64,000 nt of DNA from contig NZ_BOPG01000027.1 of assembly GCF_016863635.1 (NCBI RefSeq), positions 62,001-126,000 of the forward strand, given 5' to 3'. A program made the position numbers and the translations under genes. Source of the stretch: Virgisporangium aurantiacum (GTDB lineage: Bacteria; Actinomycetota; Actinomycetes; Mycobacteriales; Micromonosporaceae). This document shows, piece after piece, positions 19,001 to 25,481 of this stretch (position 1 is its first letter; each line of letters starts with the position of its first letter). The notes beneath the pieces were generated by a model that saw only the letters and a list, made by a program, of their open reading frames with translations, had not been told where the DNA came from and did no database searches.

Positions 19001-19528
19001 CTCCTCGTCCAGCGGAGCCAGGAGCGCCTCGATGACCGGCCGGTCGACCGCGCCCTGTTCGGCGGCGTCGACGAGGCGCCGGTTCGCCTCTCCCAACGCG
19101 TCGTAGTCCTCGCCCAGTTCGAGGTAGAGGTCCTCGACGGTCCCGCTGGTGTAGCCGGCGCCGTGGTCCTTGATCTCCGGAAGGGGTGCCTGTGCCCAGG
19201 ACGACCCGTCCCACCAGTGGAGGAACGCGAGCATCGGTGTCGCGATGAGCCGCTCCCAGGGCAACCAGTCCGGGCCGCCCGCGAACGGGTCGACCGGCGG
19301 CACGTGTGCGTGGATCCGGCTCCCGTACGGCCGGAAGCCGTACAGCACCGCCCGCCCGCCCTCGACCCAGCCGATGGCGAACCAGCCGTCCCCGGTGTCG
19401 TCCTCGACCAGGCTCGCGCCGTCCACCGTGAACCCGGAACCGGCGAGCGACGGAACCGCCGCCGAGAGCACGGCATGGGCCGCGGCCTCGGCCCAGATCA
19501 CCTCGGGACGCCGCACGCTCACGATCAA
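16094..19528 (-). CDS. Very large protein of unknown function (about 1,144 residues)
   Basis: No family recognised. There is no signal peptide and no convincing membrane segment, so it is probably cytoplasmic. The protein is rich in Trp, Pro and Arg and appears to be built of several globular parts: an N-terminal part with GWFAIGWVEGGRAVLYGF, a middle part with repeated WR/WE-rich segments (FHDHLPAWWESGFMPDAQ), a beta-rich part near residues 640-760 (ALVVQHGDYLTVVTHPARV, MADRTGVFRLDG), and a helical C-terminus with FQNG/HQNWGSP-type loops and SDDPWTTGLDIARA. Codon use is uniform, arguing for one long gene. The start is uncertain: TTG 19528, preceded by a G-rich stretch, or GTG 19522. It converges on the LysR gene with 6 bases between stops. 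Confidence 0.8.
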   Translation of the reverse strand: MIVSVRRPEVIWAEAAAHAVLSAAVPSLAGSGFTVDGASLVEDDTGDGWFAIGWVEGGRAVLYGFRPYGSRIHAHVPPVDPFAGGPDWLPWERLIATPMLAFLHWWDGSSWAQAPLPEIKDHGAGYTSGTVEDLYLELGEDYDALGEANRRLVDAAEQGAVDRPVIEALLAPLDEEGDVEAALRIAARTGVAPGSSRPELAAGTGEPPGRRVPIFDPDQIGGVITVGMRDTDEVERPAAVAGPARARLVEWARTHGEITAAYVGHARPGFAYRDARGQWLDPEPSELLTAWREEDADPARGRWLHARVRADADGAVVECFHDHLPAWWESGFMPDAQVEALRAEMRQRDPRWRPGWAELLDRDFMATGVPPRLCWRPSLRWSGEERDVARMLRSGTLSSAPLEVWQTARPTLVELARAEPGSLAALIAAEPTGGERLRQAWLGALADAGAGGRLPVDWFAGPGARCPASALRKLMKQAAVPPREGLPVPRALLDVAQPGAWPLPDPRRDGQPFTGSTDFAAMATRPPVARISRFVRDIGRYGNVDYTDILGRVWAALPGPLRELVDGWRTQTEAGGLPALEAGLAYLAPLAAAGFADLDPGFLSGWAPTDPVDALVRALRTGIPGELEFPFAEKIVGQRGTEALVVQHGDYLTVVTHPARVYGTDGELLTRRVTMPELFPEAVVHPGPVFWYDGTDLRMADRTGVFRLDGYGDDHGPLLTFDADAAGPDYPETAEVTFPGADHTTRIGCGGGRLRFHAADGTETAQAPFGVVQHVQPGAHPVPPPGWWRHMRPVDPAGSAALRRIDRVAAGALAEAALLGPREADRRLGELLPAVTDPRLRAAVVEQAGLAARCLHGVARLGAGGLPAVLTPGAGLRVRRNIEVVTHGRLLAGKLVDALTERPGLVGVTDVPTFDRRRLPFLELGSRALSIVWPWITAHQRAGELDELHAWACTPFADGSGHWSRMLLDATERFDRPEGEIWHLSGSALVILDYDNHERRATGIRYAPDPDADPEVPPGWQWAGQFHQNWGSPDTVRRFDRLLAERGPLSPDPAFAVELADRTGMSRRDAAHAVFGSPGRTVAELAALRPPEIVDLYLDPATGQVARARISDGTAIRLRELMMSDDPWTTGLDIARAATWQNGG

Positions 19529-19553
19529 CCCCCATGTTCATCGACGCCCGAGC

Positions 19554-20255
19554 CTATCCGGCCCGGTGCCGCACCTCGGTCGCGTACCGCACCAGCATGT
19601 CCGCCAACTCCGTGGGGCGGCTGAGCGCGACGCAGTGGCTGCCCGCGATCTCGTCGGGGACGATGCCCAGGCGCTCGGGTACCAGCCGGCGGAAGAAGTC
19701 GGGCGGAAAGAAGCGGTCCTCGCTGCAGAGCACGAACCTCGTCGGCACGTTCGGCCACGCGTCCAGCGGCCACGGAGCGGCGGTCGCGGCCGTGGACGGA
19801 TGCGCGCGCTCCTTGCCCATCGCCTCCGTGGCCAGCGCCCGGGGGACATCGTGGTAGTAGCTGACGTAGGGATCGGCGTTGCCGGTCAGTCCGCCGTCGC
19901 GCCCGGCCTGTTCCTCCACCGCGCTCCGGTAGCCGGTGTTGGCCCACCACTCGTCCGGTGACTCACCCGGCGACGGGATCATGCCGGCCAGGAGGACCAG
20001 CACATCGGTGGGCAGCCGAGCGGCGACCAACGGGGCGGTGAACGCACCGAACGAGTGGCCCACGACGACCACGTTCCGCCGCTCACCGACCGCCTCGACC
20101 ACGGCGTCGGCGTAGTCCACCAGGGTCTTGGACTCGTCGTCACCCGGCAGGTCGGGCGCCAGCACGTCGTGCCCACGCGCCCGCAACTCGGCCTCCACCA
20201 GGTGCCAGGACCAGCCGACGTCTCCGCCGCCATGGATCAATACGAATGTCGACAT
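19554..20255 (-). CDS. Alpha/beta-hydrolase (EstC/salicylate-esterase-like)
   Basis: 233 residues. The opening FVLIHGGGDVGWSWHLVEAEL is the oxyanion motif of the EstC/hydroxynitrile-lyase-like group, VVVGHSFGAFTAPLVA is the nucleophile elbow, Asp lies in CSEDRFFPPDF and His in AGSHCVALSRP. The start ATG at 20255 has GGAGG seven bases upstream. The gene lies 17 bases downstream of the MFS transporter on the same strand and is probably co-transcribed with it, which suggests paired export and hydrolysis of one compound. Confidence 0.9.
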   Translation of the reverse strand: MSTFVLIHGGGDVGWSWHLVEAELRARGHDVLAPDLPGDDESKTLVDYADAVVEAVGERRNVVVVGHSFGAFTAPLVAARLPTDVLVLLAGMIPSPGESPDEWWANTGYRSAVEEQAGRDGGLTGNADPYVSYYHDVPRALATEAMGKERAHPSTAATAAPWPLDAWPNVPTRFVLCSEDRFFPPDFFRRLVPERLGIVPDEIAGSHCVALSRPTELADMLVRYATEVRHRAG

Positions 20256-20272
20256 GTCATGCCTCCGGATCG

Positions 20273-21502
20273 TTACGGGGAAACGAGTTGTGTGGTTCGG
20301 CGGCGAAGTGCCGGGGTGACGGCCCGCTGCACCGCGTACAGGGCGAGTCCGGTCAGCGTGCACGCCGCCCACAGGGCGGTCCGCCCGGCGTGGTCGAGCA
20401 GTGCGGTGCCGAGTAGCGGTCCGAGCACGGCGCCGACGCTCCACGCGGTGGAGGCGACCCCCATGTACCGGCTGCGGAGGTCGGCCGGCGCGAGACCGGC
20501 GAAGGTGGCGCCGAACACGACGGAGACGCCGATCTGGCCGAGCGTCCACACGAGGATCGACCCGGCGAGGACGGTGCCGCCGTGCACGACGGCGGCGAGC
20601 CCGCCGCCGATGCCGACCAGCAGCATCGACACCGCCAGAACGGAGGTCGTGTCGCGGCCGTCGAGCAACCGCACCGCGATCGGTTGGACGACGACGATCA
20701 GGATCCCGTTGAGCGCGAGCATCGCGCCGTACGTTCCCGGGCCGTGGCCGTCGGCGGTCATCACCAGCGGGAGCGTGGAGAACGTCTGCAGGAACATCGT
20801 GAAGTAGACGACGTGGATCGCCGTCATCGCGAGCATCAGCGGATCGCGGCGGAGGACCGGTAGCAGTGCCCGTCGGGGCGCCTCGGGCGTCGACGGACGG
20901 GTCTCCGGTACGTGTCGCCACACGATCAGCGCCGCGAGGACCGCGGCCGCCGCGTTGATCCAGAACAGGACGCCGTACCCGTGCCGGACCAGGATCCCGG
21001 CGGCCACCGTCGAGACCGTGAAGCCGACATTGGCCGCCCAGAACAGCGAGCCGTAGGCGCGGAGGCGTTCCTGCGCCGGCAGGTCCGCCACGGCGGCCGA
21101 TCCCACCGGGCGGAACAGTTCGGCCATGAGCCCCACGCCGACGGCCGCCACGCAGATCGCCGGCATGGTCTCCGCCGATCCGAGCGCGATCAGCGCGACG
21201 GCGGTGCCCAGGAACCCGAGCAGCATGGTGTGGCGTCGACCGATCCGGTCGCCCAACCAGCCACCCAGCAGTTGCGATCCGATGTCCCCGATGCCGACCG
21301 CCGCCACCACTGCCCCCGCCGTCGTCGGCGAGAGCCCCCGCTCCTGGGTCAGGTAGAGCACCAGGAACGCCCGGGCCACCCCGCCGGCCCGACTCACGAA
21401 GTGGGTCGCCATCAAAGCCCACACCAGGCTCGACCGCCGTGGCCGCGGCGTTGGGGGCTCGACCGCCGGCGTGACGGGCGTCAGGGTGCCGTTGGTTGTC
21501 AT
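20273..21502 (-). CDS. MFS transporter, drug/metabolite efflux type
   Basis: 409 residues with about twelve hydrophobic segments. The loop 2-3 motif GGWLGDRIGRRHTMLLGF is the MFS signature (GxxxDRxGRR), and a shortened version recurs at the middle of the protein (VRLLDGRDTTSVLAV). No substrate can be read. A LysR-like operator lies 25 bases upstream of the ATG, and the gene is followed by a hydrolase gene in the same direction. Confidence 0.92.
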   Translation of the reverse strand: MTTNGTLTPVTPAVEPPTPRPRRSSLVWALMATHFVSRAGGVARAFLVLYLTQERGLSPTTAGAVVAAVGIGDIGSQLLGGWLGDRIGRRHTMLLGFLGTAVALIALGSAETMPAICVAAVGVGLMAELFRPVGSAAVADLPAQERLRAYGSLFWAANVGFTVSTVAAGILVRHGYGVLFWINAAAAVLAALIVWRHVPETRPSTPEAPRRALLPVLRRDPLMLAMTAIHVVYFTMFLQTFSTLPLVMTADGHGPGTYGAMLALNGILIVVVQPIAVRLLDGRDTTSVLAVSMLLVGIGGGLAAVVHGGTVLAGSILVWTLGQIGVSVVFGATFAGLAPADLRSRYMGVASTAWSVGAVLGPLLGTALLDHAGRTALWAACTLTGLALYAVQRAVTPALRRRTTQLVSP

Positions 21503-21526
21503 GCCACCGACGCTAGATCCGCAATG

Positions 21527-21576
21527 GCATCGCGAAAAGCGATTGTTTCCGATCGAGGTGATCGCTATCGCTTATG
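21527..21576. promoter_or_regulatory. Second copy of the LysR operator, with no LysR gene beside it
   Basis: Matches 15135-15184 at 40 of 50 positions, including GAAAAGCGAT, TTTCCGATCGAG and the dyad CGATC-N5-GATCG (21550-21564). In the first copy, the LysR gene begins at the right end of the block; here the corresponding place has no LysR reading frame. Either the regulator gene was lost or the LysR at 15194 acts here in trans. Confidence 0.6.
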
Positions 21577-21707
21577 AATGCCAGGGCGCTGCCCATCGGT
21601 CACCAATCAACTACCAATCGCGCCGTGGCACCGTACCCCCGGCTCGGCGATCCGCCGGGCCGGGCGCCCGACCGGGCGCCCGGACAGGAGGAAAGGAGGG
21701 GGGACCG

Positions 21708-22703
21708 ATGCTGAACTTCCGACGCGCCGGCGCACCGCTGGCGGCGACCATCGCCGGGGCGTTCGTGCTGGTGCTGCCGGCACCCGCGCAGGCCGCGCCT
21801 GTGATGTGCAACTTCCGCGTCGCGACCATCGTGGGCACGGCCGCCGGCGACACGATCACCGGCACCGCCGGTGCGGACGTGATCGCGTCGCTCGGCGGGA
21901 ACGACGTCGTCAACGCCCTCGGCGGCGACGACATCATCTGCCTCGGAACCGGCAACGACACGCTCGACGGGGGCGCGGGCAACGACTCGTTCTTCGCCGA
22001 GGCGACCACCGACGGCGCCGACACGATCGCCGGCGGCAACGACACCGACAACGCGTACTACTACCAGCGGACCGCGGCCCTGACGATCCGGCTCGACACG
22101 GTGGCCAACGACGGGGAGACCGGTGAGGGGGACTACGTCAAGGAGGACATCGAGAACGTCCACGGCGGGAATGGCGGCAACCGGATTGTCGGCAGCAACG
22201 TGCCGAACATCCTGGCCGGGGGCAACGGCCCGGACACGCTGCTGGGCGCCGGTGGCGACGACACGCTGTACGGCATGGGCGGCAACGACGAGCTGAGCGG
22301 GGGAGCGGACAACGACTGGGCGTTCGGGCACACCGGTGACGACACCTACATCGCGGCGGCGGGCGTCGACGGCAAGGACTTCTTCGAGGGGTCGGTCGGC
22401 TCCGACACCGCCTCGTACGTGGCCCGGACCACGTCGGTGTACGTCAACCTGGACAACATCGCCGACGACGGTTCCCCCGGCGAGGGCGACGACATGCGCA
22501 ACGACGTCGAGAACATCGTCGGCGGCACGGCCGGCGACACGCTGACCGCCCACTCGCTCGCCAGCAACAACCTCAACGGCGGGCAGGGCAACGACACGCT
22601 CGACACGACCGACGCGTTCGCCGCGAGCGACCGGGTCGACGGCAGTTTCGGCGCCGACACCTGCGCGTACGACGTGTTGTTCGACGTGGCGATCAGTTGC
22701 TGA
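21708..22703 (+). CDS. Secreted RTX-type (haemolysin-type calcium-binding repeat) protein
   Basis: 331 residues starting at the ATG at 21708 behind GGAGGGGGG. Signal peptide: RRAGAPLAATIAGAFVLVLP, with cleavage near APAQAAP. The mature part contains many glycine-aspartate nonapeptides (GGNDVVNAL, GGDDIICLG, GGAGNDSFF, GAGGDDTLYGMGGNDELSG) that form calcium-bound parallel beta rolls in known RTX proteins. Two longer modules are internal repeats: LDTVANDGETGEGDYVKEDIENV and LDNIADDGSPGEGDDMRNDVENIVGG. There is no catalytic domain and no RTX type I secretion gene nearby, so export is probably by Sec and the function could be structural or surface binding. Strong terminator follows. Confidence 0.88.
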   Translation: MLNFRRAGAPLAATIAGAFVLVLPAPAQAAPVMCNFRVATIVGTAAGDTITGTAGADVIASLGGNDVVNALGGDDIICLGTGNDTLDGGAGNDSFFAEATTDGADTIAGGNDTDNAYYYQRTAALTIRLDTVANDGETGEGDYVKEDIENVHGGNGGNRIVGSNVPNILAGGNGPDTLLGAGGDDTLYGMGGNDELSGGADNDWAFGHTGDDTYIAAAGVDGKDFFEGSVGSDTASYVARTTSVYVNLDNIADDGSPGEGDDMRNDVENIVGGTAGDTLTAHSLASNNLNGGQGNDTLDTTDAFAASDRVDGSFGADTCAYDVLFDVAISC

Positions 22704-22722
22704 CCGACCACTGAACCGGGGA

Positions 22723-22754
22723 GACGATGGTGCGGGGCCGCCCGCACCATCGTC
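22723..22754 (+). terminator. Strong hairpin terminator after the RTX gene
   Basis: GACGATGGTGCGGG (22723-22736) and CCCGCACCATCGTC (22741-22754) form a perfect 14-bp stem with a GCCG loop, 20 bases after the stop. Confidence 0.8.
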
Positions 22755-22878
22755 CGACAGCCGATTGTGCGGAACTGATCAAGAACCGCTCCACAAATCG
22801 ATGATCACGGGTATCCGGAATGCATCCACACCGGTTTTTCACCGGTTTCGCACAGGCCCCTGCCTAACGTCCCGGTCG

Positions 22879-24258
22879 ATGATGACGTGTGATGCGCCCG
22901 CTCCCGCCTTCGCGGCGATCCCGGTCGTCGAGCGACTCGTCGCCGCCGGCTCCGACCTCGGTGCGCAGCTCCTGCGCGCCTTGGACACCCCGCTGCGGGC
23001 CTACCTCGGCGCCCTGATCCCCGCGCCCGAGCCGTCGTACAACGCGCATCGCGCGCGGCTGGTGCGGGCCGTCGAGCGTTACCTGCACGCGCACGGGGAC
23101 GCCGACGTCGACGCGGTGTGCGACCACCTGCTGCGGATCCCGGTGATGCAGCAGGCCGACCACTCCAACCTGCTGCTCGAGGGCGAGACATTCCTGCACA
23201 ACCTGTTGTTCCACTGGGCCACTGCCGAGGCCGGTGTGTCGATCGCGGTGATGAACCAGTGCTCGACCGTCAGCTGCCTCAGCCGTCGGGTGCCGGTGCT
23301 CGGCCCCACGTTCCTGCGCAGCCGCGGCTCGCTGCTGCGCGTCCTGCCGGTGGCGAAGGCGCAGCTGAAGGACATGACGTTCTGCCTGATACCGGGTCCG
23401 GTGACGATGACGTTCGACCTGATGGAGGGCGACTGCGACGTGGCGGGCGATCCCGTGCTCGGCCGGCTCGTCGGGCGCACCTTTCCCGACGCGCCCACGG
23501 CGTACCGCATTGCCAACGACGAGATCTGGCGCTCTCTCGACCTCGACCACGGCGTGCGGCGGGTCGCGCTCGACGACGCGGTCTACGCGGAGTGCGTGGC
23601 GCTCCAACTGGAGGATCCGGACAGCCCGGTCACGCGGCTGCTGTTCGACCCCGCCGTCCGGGATGCGTTCGTCCGGGTCAAACGTCACCTCGTCGAGGAT
23701 CCCTTGAACCTGGCGGTCAACCGGGCCTCGCCCGATTTCCTGTGGATGCGTAAGGGTCCGCGGCTCCACCAGGTCGTGCTCGACGGCGAGGGCGACCGGG
23801 CCCGCTGGGTCCGGGAGGTCGACGGGGCGCCGATGCCGGTGCCGTACGAGCGGCAGGCGTTCGTCGACGCGCTGCGGGCCGGTGACATCCACCCCGACCG
23901 GGTGCTCACCTACATCGTGCACTGCCTGCTGCCCGGCGTCGTCGCGGTCGGGGGAGTGAGCCAGCAGGACTACGTGAAGCTCTACCGGCGGATCCTGCTG
24001 GGCACGCACGCCGAGGTGCCGTTCCTCGACGCCGACGAGCTCGATCAGGTGAGCCGACCCGACCTGAGCCGGCTCGGCGGACGTTCGCTGCTCTCGCTGA
24101 GCCGCGAGGACGCGCCGTTCATCCGGCTGCTCGGGCCGCAGACGCCGCTGGGCGAGATGGCGGCCAAGTACCTCGATCTCCCGGTGGGCGAGACGGTCGG
24201 CGAACTGCCGGTGGTCGGCCACCTCATCCGGAAGCTCGACGCGCTCGGAGCGGCATAG
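22879..24258 (+). CDS. Protein of unknown function upstream of peptide cluster A
   Basis: 459 residues from ATG 22879 (ATG 22882 also possible). No family recognised. It is a soluble, mostly helical-beta protein without signal peptide. Notable segments are QQADHSNLLLEGETFLHNLLFH, IAVMNQCSTVSCLSR (two Cys five apart), KDMTFCLIPGPVTMTFDLMEG and YIVHCLLPGVVAVGGVSQQDY, whose conserved-looking polar residues suggest an enzyme active site. The gene is isolated from the RTX gene by a strong terminator and followed by a 310-base AT-richer stretch before the small peptide gene, so membership in the peptide cluster is only suggested by position. Confidence 0.8.
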   Translation: MMTCDAPAPAFAAIPVVERLVAAGSDLGAQLLRALDTPLRAYLGALIPAPEPSYNAHRARLVRAVERYLHAHGDADVDAVCDHLLRIPVMQQADHSNLLLEGETFLHNLLFHWATAEAGVSIAVMNQCSTVSCLSRRVPVLGPTFLRSRGSLLRVLPVAKAQLKDMTFCLIPGPVTMTFDLMEGDCDVAGDPVLGRLVGRTFPDAPTAYRIANDEIWRSLDLDHGVRRVALDDAVYAECVALQLEDPDSPVTRLLFDPAVRDAFVRVKRHLVEDPLNLAVNRASPDFLWMRKGPRLHQVVLDGEGDRARWVREVDGAPMPVPYERQAFVDALRAGDIHPDRVLTYIVHCLLPGVVAVGGVSQQDYVKLYRRILLGTHAEVPFLDADELDQVSRPDLSRLGGRSLLSLSREDAPFIRLLGPQTPLGEMAAKYLDLPVGETVGELPVVGHLIRKLDALGAA

Positions 24259-24568
24259 ATTTCGCGCACGTGGCGACGACGATCAATCTGGTACGGTGAC
24301 GGCACAGGCGTCCACGGGGGAGGTCTATTTACGCAATCGCGCGAAACGCTTGTCACCGAATTGTTTGCGCAGCTCGCACCGTCTTTCCAATCGGTGTTGC
24401 TTTTGCGTGCGCGCGATATCGAATTGCATGCGTCGAATACAACAAAGTGATAGTTGTAGCCATCTATTCACACTGTTACTCTCCTGTTTCGTCCGCCTAT
24501 GGGCAATCTGTCCGCCAAGTGAGTTATGCGAGCTTGGATCCGGGCGGCCGAACGAGAGGAGACGCTGA
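24259..24568 (+). promoter_or_regulatory. AT-richer leader/promoter region of peptide cluster A
   Basis: 310 bases without a credible gene and clearly less GC-rich than the flanks. At 24472-24478 and 24483-24489 there are ACTGTTA and CCTGTTT heptamers 11 bases apart, followed after 8 bases by TATGGG (24498-24503) as a possible -10. This resembles, in weaker form, the SARP-type operators of cluster B. The end of the region has GAGAGGAGA, the ribosome-binding site of the peptide gene. Confidence 0.45.
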
Positions 24569-24772
24569 ATGCTCAAACGCCTGGAGAAGCTGGGCGACCG
24601 GATGCTGAGCCGGTTCGTGCCGACGACCACGGCAGCCGCGAGCTGTCCCTGCGGCGCGTACCCCTACACCGGGCCGTGCAACTACTACCCGAACTGTGGT
24701 GGCGCCCTGTACCGGGAGTGCTACTGCGCCAACAGCGGGCGGACGATCCGCTGCGGCCCCTGCCACTACTGA
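24569..24772 (+). CDS. Small cysteine-rich precursor peptide, cluster A
   Basis: 67 residues with GAGAGGAGA placed nine bases before the ATG. Residues 1-25 form a basic amphipathic leader without a hydrophobic core; from residue 26 the peptide carries eight cysteines (26, 28, 37, 43, 51, 53, 62, 65) and many Tyr, Gly and Pro. Leader residues Leu8, Asp10, Arg11, Leu13, Pro18, Thr20, Thr21, Ala22, Ala24 and Cys26 recur at the same positions in the peptide at 32310-32495. Ala22-x-Ala24 is a signal-peptidase type cleavage motif that would release a 43-residue product. No lanthionine, YcaO or radical-SAM enzyme is nearby; the next genes are a thioredoxin-like protein, an ABC exporter and an S26 protease, so disulfide-rich export product is the best guess. 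Confidence 0.85.
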   Translation: MLKRLEKLGDRMLSRFVPTTTAAASCPCGAYPYTGPCNYYPNCGGALYRECYCANSGRTIRCGPCHY

Positions 24773-24781
24773 CGGAAAAGG

Positions 24782-24816
24782 CGACCCGGGACGCGCCACT
24801 ACCGCGTCCCGGGTCG
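24782..24816 (+). terminator. Hairpin between peptide and thioredoxin genes, cluster A
   Basis: CGACCCGGGACGCG (24782-24795) pairs perfectly with CGCGTCCCGGGTCG (24803-24816) around CCACTAC. Placed 9 bases after the peptide stop, it can act as a partial terminator or 3'-stabilising stem that makes the peptide transcript more abundant than the downstream genes. Confidence 0.7.
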
Positions 24817-24853
24817 GTCTCATCGGCGCCGACGGAAATGAGGATAGGCCCGC

Positions 24854-25405
24854 ATGTTTGGCATCGCGGTCGTGGTCGTGTGTGTCCTGCTGACCGTGCT
24901 CAATCTGATACTGACGCTCGGCGTCCTCCGGCGCCTGCGTGAACACGCCGAACGCCTCAACGAACTCGCCGAGGCCGACACCGGGCAGTGGCGTGATCCG
25001 ATCATCGGCCTGGGCAGCCGGCCCGGCCCGTTCAGCGCCGTCGACGTCGACGGCGGGCGGATCGGTGACGCCGACCTGGGCGTCGACACCCTGGTCGCGT
25101 TCTTCTCGCCCGACTGCGGCATCTGCGCGGAGTGGCTCCCGCGGTTCGTCGCCGCCGCGACGGCGCTGGGCGACCGGCGTCGGGCCCTCGCCGTGGTCGT
25201 CGCGCCGTCCGCGACGGATCCCGCGGCGGCCGTACAGGTGGCCGCGCTCAGAGGCGCCGCCACGGTCGTCGTCGAGAACGACAAGGGCCCGCTCGCGGAG
25301 GCGTTCCGGGTAGCGGGCTTCCCGGCCATGGTCCGTCTCGACGAGCACGGCACGGTCCTCGCCAACCGGCTCGTCGATGTGGCCGGCGTGCCCGCGGTCG
25401 CGTGA
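24854..25405 (+). CDS. Membrane-anchored thioredoxin-like protein (TlpA/MauD-like), cluster A
   Basis: 183 residues. Residues about 2-24 are a single membrane anchor, followed by LGVLRRLREHAERL and then a thioredoxin-fold domain predicted outside the membrane, with the active site CGIC at residues 88-91 (in FFSPDCGICAEW) and the cis-proline loop GFPAMVRLD. Proteins of this kind oxidise, reduce or isomerise disulfides; MauD does so for the disulfide-rich small subunit of methylamine dehydrogenase. Next to an eight-cysteine peptide this is the expected folding helper. The juxtamembrane segment and CxxC are shared with the copy at 31620-32219. Confidence 0.88.
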   Translation: MFGIAVVVVCVLLTVLNLILTLGVLRRLREHAERLNELAEADTGQWRDPIIGLGSRPGPFSAVDVDGGRIGDADLGVDTLVAFFSPDCGICAEWLPRFVAAATALGDRRRALAVVVAPSATDPAAAVQVAALRGAATVVVENDKGPLAEAFRVAGFPAMVRLDEHGTVLANRLVDVAGVPAVA

Positions 25406-25481
25406 CCGAGCACTTGTGCGAGGGCACCATTAGGCAGAGCCCTCCCGGTCAGGGCGGCTCACCACGAAGTGGGGAGCCGGC

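Noticed and set aside
24325..24630. Leftward 101-codon frame over the leader region of cluster A
   Set aside because: Low-complexity Arg/Ser-rich product, no ribosome-binding site, and it overlaps the well supported peptide gene.
24569..24772. Lanthipeptide or thiopeptide interpretation of the cysteine-rich peptide
   Set aside because: No LanB/LanM/LanKC, YcaO or radical-SAM gene is present in the window, and the linked thioredoxin favours disulfides.
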